A stretch of DNA of 64,000 bases from Manduca sexta (Eukaryota; Arthropoda; Insecta; Lepidoptera; Sphingidae). The position numbers were made by a program, and so were the translations under genes. Of the stretch, positions 35,656-46,765 are shown in pieces; within the stretch, counting starts at the first letter, position 1; each line of letters starts with the position of its first letter. Under the pieces are notes generated by a model that was not told the DNA's origin, did not search any database, and saw only the letters and a program-made list of their open reading frames with translations. The stretch spans positions 1,488,001-1,552,000 of the forward strand of contig NC_051120.1 in NCBI RefSeq assembly GCF_014839805.1, in the 5' to 3' direction.

Positions 35656-36524
35656 CTATAATTAATCCAAGAGTTCATAAAATAGGAGATCTCGTTATGG
35701 ATCCCAATGTCGACTCTCTTTTCTTTTTTTTTTAACATGACACTACGTTTGTTTGTCTGGCAAAGGCTGGCTTATACAAACACACCGGACTTTTGGTGAG
35801 GCGCTTGCAACCCTTGAAAATATTGCGCCTATGTTAAGGGCAAACACTAACGGGTTATAACCATGTCTCAGGACGGTCACTGGGAGGATGAGACATCAAC
35901 AACGGGACCCAATGTCGGGAAAAACCTATATACTGATAGGTACAAACCACATCAGAAATAGTATCTTATTGTGAAATAAAATGGGTCAGCTGACGTATTG
36001 TTGATCCCTCTTATTTTAATCTACTTTTTGTTAAGCTGTAAAGCTACAGATAAGTGGAGCCGCGTAGCGATTACTTACGTAATTTTTTTCATTACTTATA
36101 TATTTGGTTATATACTTGGTTATATTTTGAAATAATATTTCATTGTAGGTATAGTTTAATTGAATAATCATGTACATTGTACAGTTTATTTTAATTGTTT
36201 TTTTTTTTAATTGCATATTTGTAATGGACTGCCTGTATTGTCTTAAAGAATAAATACATGATACCTTCAAAGAGTTGAACTTTTCGATCGCAAAGTGACC
36301 TCGAGCGGGTTTTCAGACTTCATAGCTTCAAAATATTTACGGACAGTCTGGTAAATCTAAAGGTACTCACAATGTTTTTCTTCGCTAAAAATGAACCTCG
36401 GTCTTTCTACCCTGCAAACCTATTGCCAACGGCAACGTTGGCATTGAAGTCAGAAATGCAACAGATTTTTATAATAGTAGCATCTGTATTTATAACAATA
36501 GTTCGTAAATTTATTCAGTTTAAA
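35656..36524. other. spacer
   Basis: Moderately AT-rich with T-runs; no gene recognised. A 79-codon minus-strand frame (36031-36270) has no family signature. Confidence 0.4.
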
Positions 36525-36650
36525 ATACACACACATCACGCATTTATCCCAAGAGAGGCAGGCAGAGGTGCAACTAAGGCACCAACTTCGCAATTTCGGG
36601 CACAAATTCCAGTCTCCGGACCGATACTCAATAGAATAACCCAATATCTC
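36525..36650 (-). mobile_element. SINE family 2 fragment
   Basis: 'CACATCACGCATTTATCCC', 'CAGAGGTGCAACTAAGGC' and 'TTTCGGGCACAAATTCCAG' in minus orientation. The 115-codon frame crossing it (36372-36719) is repeat-derived. Confidence 0.75.
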
Positions 36651-37106
36651 TTAATTATTTCTTTGTTTTTAACCACGCAATACAGCTCCACTGAGGCAGA
36701 ATATTTTTTTTTAGATTAAATAATAGATGTCGTTAGCATGCGGAAGTAAACAAAAATCTAATATTATAATTCATTGATAAGGTGTAGGTTAAAAATCTTT
36801 AATTACTAATACGATGGAGCCTGATAAAATAGATAGGATTTTGTTTAGTGGTGTTATGGTACAGAACTTTGATAAGACAAATACAATAGCTTTTTATTTT
36901 GAAATCATATTTTTCAATAGAACTTGTCGACGATTTATTAATTACTGTAATTGGCCAATTTTTATGTTATACCTGTACAGTTCATGAATCAGAGTAAGAA
37001 AAATATAACTTAATAACTATAAAACATTTCATAGAGTACGATCGGGTGCAGTGAAATAATCACAGCTTACAAACTTTATTTTATATTTTTTGGACTTTAT
37101 TGATGA

Positions 37107-37390
37107 CTAGTTGACCCGACAGACGTTGTCCTGTCTTAACTATGAATTTGCAGCGCACATTCTGTCAATCGCTGACAGTTATTTCAAACAATTGACAGTT
37201 ATATAAAATTAATATTTTCGTTAAGTTTACTTAAATTTTTTAATTTTCCGCGCAATTTTTTGATTTTTTTCTTTCATAAGAACCTATTCCTGACAATAAA
37301 AAACACAACAATAAAAAAAAATTGTGAAATCGATCCAGCCGTTCACGCGTGATGGCGTGACCAATTGAAATAGGGATAAATTTATTTTGG
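37107..37390 (-). mobile_element. Helitron-like element, decayed copy
   Basis: Read forward: 'ACTAGTTGACCCGACAGACG', 'TTCTGTCAATCGCTGACAG' and 'AGCCGTTCACGCGTGATGGC'. It is the same family as 55989-56270, whose ends are intact. The distal end here is eroded. Confidence 0.6.
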
Positions 37391-39726
37391 AAAGGATGCT
37401 TAAATTTACGGAAATCATAGAAACCACATATCTCTAAATTGCATATAAACTATTGATTGCCATTATCATAAAACAATTTGTCATAAATACGCTCGTTGTC
37501 ACATTCAGTAGCTTATCAGACCAAATGTTCGTAACTGTTACCTAATGTTTATAATTGGGTAAGTAACTTACGATTGTGGCCTGATCTTCGACGTAATGAT
37601 AAGTATGAAGATTGTTTATTAAATTCCACAAAGATTAATGGATTTCCGAAACGAATTTTCTAGAACGAATCACTAGGGGAGATACGTTTTATGTAATCAA
37701 TATTTTTTGTTTGGTAAAAATTGCTTGCAATTGTCTTTTTAAAATTTTCTTGGTAATCTTTAACTCCCTTATTGCCAAGCTACAGTTTGTTGATCGTCTT
37801 CCCCACCCTCACACCTACCACTACATCTCTTATACCTAAACCAGGATCAGCAGTGGCACGCAGTTTATGACACCGAACGGTGAAACTCAGAGTGTCAGGG
37901 AACACTAATTTGTCTCTCCCGTAAAGAAATTAATCAAATAGAAAGATAGGGAGGAGTTGGGAATATTAATTGTCCAAATGCCTCCATACCAGCGGGACAT
38001 AAAATAATGAACTAAGAAGGAATTTTAACCTCGAGGACGTTTACAACTAGATAAGCCAACTGGCTTCGTTTACAAGTTGTAAATAAATAAAAATGAAACG
38101 AATGGGTCCTATCACATGAGCTGTTATTTCTTACAATAATAAGCAATGCAGAAACTACAACGCAAGCTATCGTTTGCAAGCCTACGTCTTCTAGTTCAGC
38201 GTATTAGTCAGTTTAAATAACAGCCATTAAGTGACTTCAGTCTATGAAGACGGCTACGGCATCAAATTTCTTTTAACAAGCCTCATTGCTCACGTTTTGT
38301 ATGAGAATGACATATCCAATAGATTTATCATTAGGACATGTTATCTCCATACATTTTTTGTTTTCTATCAACCTTATCAATTGTGAAAAGGTATTATGGC
38401 TCCGACTTCTGTCTCATGACAAAGGTCGAAGTTTTTAGAGGTACCAATACTGTTTGACAGTCGTTTCGTTTATTTTTATCATCGGAGAGGAAACTTTTCA
38501 TAATAATATTTTACCGGAGAGACGAATGGTCCATATAAGATTCCTGTCAGCTTTCCTTTATGTATAATTTATTAGAATCAAACTATCATTAGAAGGTTTT
38601 GTAAACCGCATTCATGCATGTTAAAATCTTTCTTTGTTTACTTTATAGCTTTTCATTTATTTTACGTCCAATATAAATTGTCTTTAGTTGTATAAGCGAC
38701 TTTATTTAAGTAATATTTAATCCCATGTACCTTGACTTATCATAAGTGCAACTTATTTGCCTACGTGATGAATAAAACAGTTTATTTTATTTTTTATTTA
38801 TTTTAAAAAATATATTAAAATAGTGACGAGTGATGATCTTAGAAAGCTGACTTTACTTTGACAGCTTCTCAGCTGATATCGCACTAGAGGAGAAAACTGA
38901 GTTTCAGCTATTACTACGACCCAAAGGAAATCTTCACGTACAAATGCAGAAATAATAGACTACAAACATTTCTTTCGGAAATTCAAGCGGCGGCATCTCT
39001 TTAACATCTAGTTATAAGAAATCTTCAAGCAAACCTCCTTACTTATACAATTTCATGAAATATTTTATCGTTTTTAGAAAGCTTTTGATTTAATGCTGAC
39101 GTATAAATTTTGTATTATTTTGAAAATGCTAACGTATATTTTTTCTAGAACAGGAAGGGCCAGATGCTGATACGGTTCATCTTTTATAAGAAACTGACGT
39201 TAATAACAATTTTGTTATTGCGCTCCGGCGTTCTGATCACTCGCCCCATCAATCTTCTTTAAAAGGTCACGCACTCAATCGTGAGGTGTTCAATAAGTGC
39301 CACTCGTTTGGGGCCTTTTTTCATTACAAAAATATGCTTTTTCCATTTTTTATTCGTCTTAAAATGTCTTTTAGAACCTATTTTCAGTATGTGAAGACCG
39401 TAGTGATTGGAGCCAAATACAATTTTTTTTTTTTTGCGTTAACGAAGGACCATGCCGAAAAAAGTTATTTTTTTTAGCAGCAGTAATCAATTACCACGAG
39501 ATTTCCTTGCCCTTTTACCTAGTTTATAAAAATAATAATCCGTCAACGTTCTTGCTCTGAAACTTCTAAATGTTGTATACACCTGTTAAAGCATTTCATA
39601 TTGTAAAAATTCTCATTTATTTAAATATCGTTATATTGTATTGTGGCGTGTCATTGGTGTAACATAGTAAATAAATAGATCACTAACGGGCGCCATGGGC
39701 GGGCGTTTTTATCGTCATATAAATAT
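37391..39726. other. AT-rich spacer
   Basis: No gene or recurring repeat recognised. A 63-codon frame (39286-39477) is Phe/Lys-rich from T/A runs and is not convincing. Confidence 0.4.
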
Positions 39727-39973
39727 TGCATTTAAAACACACTATAGTTAAATCAGATTTTGCAATACAATATTGTATATCGAGGGCTATCTCCAGTCAA
39801 TGTTGACTGACGATCGGTTTAAGTCAAACTGAATGCATCGAGATTAATGCATTCAAAACACATAACAGTTCCATCAGATGCTGCTATTATTATACATCAT
39901 AATGTAGCGAAGGCTATCTCCAGTAAGTTTGACTGATATTCGACTCAAGTAAAATTAAATGCATCGAGATTAA
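39727..39973. repeat. tandem duplication, two ~121-126 bp units
   Basis: The units start 'TGCATTTAAAACACA' (39727) and 'TGCATTCAAAACACA' (39848). Both contain GGCTATCTCCAGT and end ATGCATCGAGATTAA. Substitutions are scattered through both units. Confidence 0.85.
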
Positions 39974-41179
39974 TCCCTTGGGACCTGTAGGAAACCCATA
40001 AGGTCTAGCGCCCTGGGTGACCTAACTGCCCATCCTGCAAAAACCTCTCTCCGGGATACACTTAATTAGCAACCCTAAGAAAAGAATTATTTGTATAGTT
40101 ACTTTACGTAAACTTTAATTGGTACGAGTGACTATGGATTTCATGTTTGCGATCAGGGTAAATACTCAAACACATTTTGTACGAATCTGAAGATACATCG
40201 TAGCTGATAGGTGTTATTCTCCTGCACGGCTGCATGGAAACAAAGCTTCATAAAAGCAATCCAAAACTTTGCAAGAATTTGGGAAAAGCAAAGGTAGTGG
40301 AATCTTCATAAATATCGTCAATTATGATAAACACAGTGTGCGTGATAACAGAAATCTTTTATATCCTCACAGGTGCTAAAATGGATTAAAAATTACTTAA
40401 GGCACATTTTGTTTTTCTTATTATTTTTATTGTGATGGTTCTATTTTTTTACAACGCAACTTTAATTAGAATTCTGTAGAAGGAATCTAGTTCTATTATT
40501 ACAATCGGCTCTCTGGCTGATCCACATAAATAATTATATACGTATTATGCCGAGTATTTATTTAAGAAGAATATGTTGGTGCTAGGTTAAACTAGATAGA
40601 AATATTCGGTTTTGTGTGCGTAGCAATTGAATATCTTATCTTTGTTTAGTCGAGTCGATGGCATTAGAGATTTGATTGTTAAACCATCTACTTAAAAAAA
40701 AAATGTGCAAATTCAAAGAAGCAATTATCTAGTTTTAGTACTGAAACATGTTGCGAAGGTATCGGGTAACTTGTTGGGTAGTTTTATAAAAACGGAATAT
40801 TGGGATATTGCCGCTATTACATAATATGTTTAGTGTCAAGTTGACAGCTTCTCGGCGGTCCTGTTCTACTAGTAAGTTGCAAAACTGGGTGAAAACGCCG
40901 AATCAGTGGGTATAAAGAAGTCTACACATACATTCTTTACAAAAGTGGAATTTAGAAAAACAATTATGTAATGAATAAATTGATAAGTTCATTTTACGTA
41001 CACAAATCCAACCGAAAGAAGATTGGTACTGCATCTACTAACTATTACAACCCCAGCGTAGTCTGCCACATAATCATTATAACGATGGATTTCGCACCAC
41101 GAAACAGAATCCCAAATGTCGATCATTTTAAAATTTACCTAATGATAGTATATGATATTTTTATATGCCATTGATAATT
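39974..41179. other. spacer upstream of the heptad-repeat gene
   Basis: AT-rich. No gene recognised; a 67-codon frame at 40971-41174 has no family signature. Confidence 0.4.
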
Positions 41180-41180
41180 A

Positions 41181-41226
41181 TTATGACAATAGAGATAAAA
41201 CGGCATAAACAGAATTGGTATATATA
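41181..41226 (+). promoter_or_regulatory. conserved promoter block: GATA motif, GCATAA box, TATA box
   Basis: 'TTATGACAATAGAGATAAAA' then CGGCATAAACAGA, and TATATATA at 41219-41226, 50 bp before the ATG. The order and spacing match the promoter at 50734-50780, although the flanks differ. AGATAA is a GATA-factor core, and such factors drive insect gut and fat-body genes; that link is inference. Confidence 0.6.
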
Positions 41227-41275
41227 GATGTAAGTGAGCGGTGTCAAGTCAGTAGTGTCAGTGCACAACGTCAAG

Positions 41276-43405
41276 ATGGCGCTTCATTTGCTCGTGGCTT
41301 TGGTTCTCCTTGCAGGTAATATTATACCCTTTCCAATTTTTTACAATATTGCGTTTAAAAACATAAACAATGATTCAGTTTCATAAAAACATTAATGAAT
41401 ATCAGTACAAGAAGCTAATGATTTACAAATCCAATATATTTTGTCTATTATTTATTCACACACCCGGATTTTGATACTGATATCCCCGTATACTTTAAAC
41501 AAAGACGTTTTAGATGATACTCAATGTTTTTGTTTTTCAGGGACTGCCCACAATTCCTTTTCCCCCGAGAAGTCCCTACTGGACATCAATTGGGATAATA
41601 TTGTTGCCGCCATACCTGGCCTTGTCGCCAGCATCCAAGAAATCGTTGCAGGAATTGAATGGGCCAATGTTCTAGAAACGATACAGAACGTCATCAACAA
41701 TCTTCCTGCAATTATTGGAAATCTTCCTGCTATCATCGAAAATCTTCCCGGCGACCTCCCTGAAATCATTGGGAGCCTGCCCGACCTCATCGGTAGCTTG
41801 CCCGACGTCATTGGGAACCTCCCCGAGATCATTGAAAACATTAACTGGGACGCTATTCTTGACCACTTGCCTGACATCGACTGGCCTTCTGTAATCGAAA
41901 ACTTGCCCGACATCGTTGCCAATCTTCCCGAAATTATCGCCAATCTACCCGACATTATTGGCAATCTCCCTGGGATCATTGAAAACCTTCCTGATATCGA
42001 CTGGCCCGCAATCATCGATCTCCTCCCTGAGATCGAGCGCGACCCTGGTGTAATTAGCCACATCAGCCAACACCCCAGTCTTGTGCAGATTGAGGTTGGT
42101 TACAGCAGCATCTGGCTTATGGGCTGTACTGGTAGCATCTTGAACACTGGTTACGTCCTAACTGCTGCTCGCTGCGTCTCTGGCCGGTAAGTCGTATTGC
42201 AATAATATTAATGATGACTAAAGATTTTAAAAGTAATAATTTAAAATAGAATTTCTAACATAATTATTATAGTCTCACTACTCTATTAAATATTGCAAGC
42301 ATAAATGTCAATAGTTAAATCTCGAACAATAATTGAAACAAGGTTTGTTTGTGATCTTGTGTTTGTTCAGCTTTCGTTGTCACCTGGATTCATACTTAAA
42401 TTTTCTTTTCTAGCCTGTACGACCCCCGCATCCGCCGTATCAGGGCTGGCGCTAACAGCCGTGGTGGTGACGGTGTGGTCTACCCCGTCAGCTACGCAAT
42501 CCCTCACCCTAGCTTTGGTGACAACGGTTTCGACGGTGATATTGCTGTCGTCAGAGTTTTGGGTGTCATTCACTACGGCCCTAACATTCAACGTGTTGGA
42601 ATCACTAGCCAGGGTGTATTCTTCCCTGCTGGCGTCCGCGTAGTCAACGCAGGATGGGGTTCCACTGCTGTAAGTAGAGTTTTTTTATAACATAGCCCCT
42701 TGGGATTCTCAATGGTATCTTAGAGACTAATCATCTGAATTTCTAAAAATCCTTATTTTGTGCTCATCTACATACAAAAGACCTCATGTGTAGAATTTAA
42801 CACTTTCGGATACACTGATTTGAACTATGTGGTCTAAAAACAGTGTTAAGAATTATAATAAATTTAATGTTACATGGAATTTCATTTACGGGAAGGCCAT
42901 TCTCAAAGTAAAAGTGCAACGGCATATTTTTACAGTATAAAAAGTAGCCTACATGTTAATCCTAAATATTGGTTGTTTATGTGCCAAATTTCATTTTCAC
43001 TTATCTAGATTACATATCAACTCTTTTAAACATTGAACTTATAACCATAGTATCAAATATGCTTTATAACAACTAACTGTTTATTTCGATCAACAGCAAG
43101 GCAAAACCATCTCCAACCGCGATCTGCACCGCTCCGATTTATACGTGGTCGACCACTGGCAGTGTGCAAACAAATTCTCTCAGTTCGTCGTTCCGATTAC
43201 CGTCTCCCACAACATGATTTGCGCCGGCCGCGCGCGCTCTGGAGGCCGTATGGCCGACCTGAGGGACGCTGGAGGTCCTCTCTACTACGACGGCACCTTG
43301 GTCGGAGTACTGAGCTTCGGTCGCTACTTCCTCCGTGACGAATACCCCGTCGTCGCCACCTCTGTCAGCTCTTACACCACCTGGATCGTGAACACTGCCG
43401 TCTAA
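41276..43405 (+). CDS. Heptad-repeat serine protease homologue, catalytically dead (416 aa)
   Basis: Exons 41276-41315, 41541-42186, 42414-42669 and 43097-43405, with the cluster's phases. Residues 1 to about 16 form a signal peptide (MALHLLVALVLLAG). Residues about 28-180 replace the short trypsin propeptide with heptads of the type x-N/S-L-P-x-I-I, about ten regular units (Leu-Pro at 68, 75, 82, 93, 100, 107, 135, 142, 149, 156, 163). They are interrupted by I-N/D-W-D/P motifs near 29, 114, 126 and 166. The segment has ~26 acidic residues, no Lys/Arg and no Cys. A protease-like domain follows, without RIVGG: His57 is Arg224 (LTAARC), Asp102 is kept (Asp271), Ser195 is Ala372 (RDAGGP), position 189 is Met366, and the 191-220 disulfide is lost. 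It is secreted and non-proteolytic; function unknown. Confidence 0.92.
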
Positions 43406-43439
43406 TTGTGATAAACGTATTATTTATTGAAAATTATTT

Positions 43440-43445
43440 AATAAA
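43440..43445 (+). promoter_or_regulatory. poly(A) signal of the 41276 gene
   Basis: AATAAA 35 bp after the stop codon. Confidence 0.6.
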
Positions 43446-43496
43446 TTATTACTATCAATTTCTAAAATATGTATTATGTCTTAAACCTACTCTTAA

Positions 43497-43714
43497 ACGT
43501 ATTCTTTGTGAATTATCGCTTGCTTTAACGGTATAGGAAAACATCGTGAGGAAACCTGCATCCCTGAGAAATTCTCTATAGGAATTTTCACGGGTGTGTG
43601 AAGTCTACTAATCCGCACTAGGCCAGCGTCGTGGAATAAGGCCTAATCCTTCTCAGTAGTAGAGCAGGCCCGTGCCCAACAGTGAGACAGTTGTATAATA
43701 CAGGGCTAATATTA
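43497..43714 (+). mobile_element. SINE family 1 copy at the promoter of a pseudogene
   Basis: 'GAAAACATCGTGAGGAAACC', 'CGCACTAGGCCAGCGTCG' and 'TAATACAGGGCTAATATTAT'. The tRNA head is missing. It ends 36 bp before the ATG of the decayed copy at 43751, where the paralogues have their TATA box. Confidence 0.85.
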
Positions 43715-43750
43715 TGAGCGCCGTCAAGTCAGTTACAGTCGGACGGCAAG

Positions 43751-44360
43751 ATGGCGCTTCATCTGCTCGTGGCTTTGATCGTCATTTCAGGTAAAATTTT
43801 AAAGACTTCAGCTCGCCTCGATTACTGGAAACGGCTTAAGATATTTTAAAGATCAACAAAAGACGTAGACATAAAAACATCTTTGAAAACCTTTACGAGA
43901 ACAGATAATAATTTACGAAACCAATATAAATAGTTATATCGACAGTTATTTATTGATTGAAACTGGATTTAGATTCTGATTCAAGCATACCTGAATCGAA
44001 AGAGGGACCTTTAACAATACACATGATTTAATGTTTTTGAAGCATGGCCCACCATTCCTTTTCTCCCTAGAACTCCCTACTTGATATTAACTGGGATGAT
44101 AGTCTTACAATGAATTTTCTTATACTAGGTAATAAACCTTTACAGGTGTATACAGCATTAGTAACATAACTGTCATTAAAGCCGAAATCAACGAAATTAT
44201 TCCAGGAATTAACTGGGTGAATGTTCTAGAAACAATACGGAGCATCATCAGCAGTATTCCTGATGTTATTGGAAGCCTTCCTACTATCACACTCATTAAA
44301 TTCTGAAATCTTTAGAAGCCTGCCTGACCTCTTCAGCAGCCTGCTGCCTGCTCGACATAT
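43751..44360 (+). pseudogene. Decayed copy of the heptad-repeat protease homologue
   Basis: Exon 1 (43751-43790) is intact and reads MALHLLVALIVIS, nearly identical to the two paralogues, with a good donor site. The exon 2 relic starts after AG at 44042 and has a TAG at 44068-44070 where the paralogues have Glu-Lys. After a rearranged stretch it resumes with 'GGAATTAACTGGGTGAATG' and a few heptad codons (SIPDVI, GSLPTI in translation), then dissolves near 44360. No exon 3 or 4 follows; an R3 repeat begins at the break. The promoter is replaced by a SINE. Confidence 0.88.
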
Positions 44361-44368
44361 TTTTTTTT

Positions 44369-44480
44369 ATACGTGAACGTACAAATTAGCTGCACCTGAT
44401 GGTTAAGTAGAGTGGGGTCCAATAGAATGTCGACAAGCGAGAGATGAGTATGTTGAGGTTGTATGGGCAAACGCAAGGCC
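44369..44480 (+). repeat. R3 repeat fragment
   Basis: T-run, 'TATACGTGAACGTAC', then 'GCACCTGATGGTTAAG' and 'GGGGTCCAATAGAATGTCG'. It marks the broken end of the pseudogene. Confidence 0.7.
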
Positions 44481-44892
44481 TTTTTATAATACTATGGGAA
44501 CTGGCATAATAGTATTTGAGTTATTGTATTTAGAATGATTAACAATGTACTGTTGTTACCATTGATATATGGTAAGTGTGGCATTCGGCATTTGTGTACT
44601 ACGTCCTAGGTGTGGCATTCCGAACATTCACTGCGTTCAACTGAATTAAACTGCAATCCATTCAAACTGACTTGAGTAAGGTGTCAAAATTTACAGCTAT
44701 TTAAAGCGCTTTAGCGCTGCATGTTTTAATAGTTTGGTTAGACGACGTTTGATGTTTTAGCGCTGCAGCCCACTTTAGTTCTAACTCCAGATTATGAACA
44801 AATAATTTATATGGACGTTCGTGTCTATAGAATATTCGTCAATGGTTGTTACTAAGCGCTGTGTGCTGTCTTGTTATGGTTGTGTTCTGACA
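44481..44892. other. spacer
   Basis: Nothing recognised apart from a short direct repeat of TTTTAGCGCTGCA-like blocks at 44710-44770. Confidence 0.4.
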
Positions 44893-44901
44893 TCAAATAT
44901 A

Positions 44902-45161
44902 CATACATACATAACATCACGCATTTATCCCCGAAGGGGTATGCAGAGGCGCAACTAAGGCACCCACTTTTCGCCAAGTATGTTCCGTCCCATGATGTGA
45001 TAGGGGGCGAGCCTATCGCCATATCGGGCACAAATTCCAGACTCCGGGCTGATACTGAGCAGAAAAAACCCAAATATCACTTTGCCCGACCCGGGATTCG
45101 AACCCAGGACCTCAGAGCGCTATTGTACCGCGCATGCAATACAACTACGCCACCGAGGCAG
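44902..45161 (-). mobile_element. tRNA-derived SINE (family 2), full-length
   Basis: In minus orientation: (CATA)n tail, 'TATCGCCATATCGGGCAC', B box complement GGATTCGAACCC, and tRNA head ending at 'GCCACCGAGGCA'. The direct repeat TCAAATATA flanks it at 44893-44901 and 45162-45170. The 183-codon frame across it is repeat sequence. Confidence 0.9.
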
Positions 45162-45309
45162 TCAAATATATTAGAAATAATAAAATATATTAGATATATA
45201 AGTATAAGTTGGTATTCTACTGAAAATTTTGTTTGCTTTCACTCCCTAATCACGCACATTTTGCTGTGCAACTCTGCCAGGACGACTCGAAGCCCAAGAG
45301 AGTACCTCT

Positions 45310-45465
45310 TTGCAGTCGATATAATTATGCCGGCCTGTTGGAACCGGATATACACATTACACAGACCGATCCCAGAATGCGACACACTAATATGGGTAGG
45401 CGGTCACTACGGCGGGTTTTAAAACCCAGTGTAGGGTGATCGCTCTCCGGGCGAATATAAAAAAA
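45310..45465 (+). repeat. R3 repeat, 3' half
   Basis: 'ATTATGCCGGCCTGTTGG', 'CGGTCACTACGGCGGGTTTT' and 'TCTCCGGGCGAATATAAAA'. Confidence 0.7.
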
Positions 45466-45823
45466 TAAATAAAAGATACAAACAAATCTCAATGGTGAGA
45501 AATCTTAAATTATTGAGCTATGAATCATATTATTTAATTACTTCAAATAAATGTATACCTCCTGATTTTTTTTTGTATCGTAATAATTGAGTATCTTATC
45601 TATTTACCTTCAAGAATCAAGTTATCAAAACAGTCACAAAATTAGATTTCTTATGTTTACGCGAATGTTAGACATTGAACTAAAACTAGTTTTCGCATTC
45701 TTTCGCGGATTTTTATATTTTTATTATCTCCCGCGTTTATAGTGGGACACTATCGCGGGCTTTGTACTGTGGCCGCTATCGTACTGCTAGCAATATTATG
45801 TCTAGTAGTATGTAATAGTTATA

Positions 45824-46765
45824 CAAAGTCATTTTACATTGCGTTATTAAATGAAACCACCATCGGAAACCAGATATTTATCTACGTGTAAATAAAACTT
45901 TACAATAAGTTATTTGAGCCGTAGATGTAAAATAAAAAAGTGTAAGTTTCAAACAAAATAAATATTATAGTGCATTCGGTTAAAATCGGATACAGGGTGA
46001 GATCGTATAACGAAAAAATACCACGAATCTATGCTTATTTTTTAGTTTAAGCTATGTACGCGGCTACGCTGTCTCTTTTTGCCCCACCCTATATACCACA
46101 GTTGATGCTACGACCAAGAACAGGTGCGCTATGTGCATTGAAACAAAAAAAGGTGGATTTCGCTCTTCTTAACATTTTTAAGACTTCTGTTTGATTTTGT
46201 GGACCTTATCATACAACTAGCATTAGAAGCGTTATTAGAATGGAGTCCGAACTTACCTCGCGAAGGTCCGATCTTTTCTAAGGGTTTTAAATTTCTATAC
46301 AGATATTATCATCTATTTTTAAGCTTACACAGAGAGAATTGGAAAATGATTAAATTATCACATAAAGTAGCATTAATAATAACCAGTTTCATGTATAAAA
46401 TGTTGGTGTCGCTTGAATATTTTTTGAGAAAAAATATATTTTCGAGACTCCTCGCATCACACCGAAAAACCATCCGAAATTAGCCGAACGCACTCTAATA
46501 AAAAGTATTTTTATTTTACGCGCCCTCATGCCATTAGGTACTACTGTAAGAGAATTCGTCGCACCGACATCATACTTTCAGTCAGAAATACACTCATGCA
46601 CACGCCATATTCGCATTAAAATACAAAATGGTAAAAAACTGAATACTAAAACCAGGATTTTTTGTGAAAATATTCTTTATTAATGTATGATTTTTGGCAC
46701 AATGTCAGCAAAAGTGAAGACGAGTATGTTGTTTCATTAAGTAACGCAATGACAAAATGACCCTG
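45824..46765. mobile_element. TA-flanked MITE (family M1) carrying a nested MITE
   Basis: The left end CAAAGTCATTTTACATTGCG and right end CGCAATGACAAAATGACCCTG form terminal inverted repeats next to TA (45822-45823 and 46766-46767). The arms match the uninterrupted copy at 55192-55590. The excess length is the nested element at 45968-46495. Confidence 0.88.
45968..46495. mobile_element. second MITE (family M2) nested in M1
   Basis: The ends TAGTGCATTCGG and, on the other strand, GAGTGCGTTCGG form ~22-bp imperfect inverted repeats. It is flanked by TA at 45966-45967 and 46496-46497. The empty site in the 55192 copy reads ATATTAATAAAA, consistent with a TA duplication. A 94-codon frame inside (46199-46483) has no recognised homology. 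Confidence 0.82.

Noticed and set aside
39727..39973. CRISPR-like repeat arrangement
   Set aside because: Only two long diverged tandem units without spacers, in an animal genome.
41521..42063. 180-codon antisense frame rich in SGR/MISGR repeats
   Set aside because: It is the reverse shadow of the 21-bp heptad repeats on the + strand; codon pattern, splice sites and homology all support the + strand gene. The same applies to 51101-51613.
43751..44360. Treating the third heptad copy as a functional gene
   Set aside because: Nonsense codon in exon 2, a rearranged repeat region, no exons 3-4 and a SINE in place of the promoter.
44871..45422. 183-codon + strand frame
   Set aside because: It is made of a minus-strand SINE-2 copy followed by R3 repeat; similar frames occur wherever SINE-2 lies.
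46199..46483. 94-codon frame inside the nested M2 MITE
   Set aside because: No motif, biased Leu/Lys composition from AT-rich DNA, and it lies inside a short inverted-repeat element.
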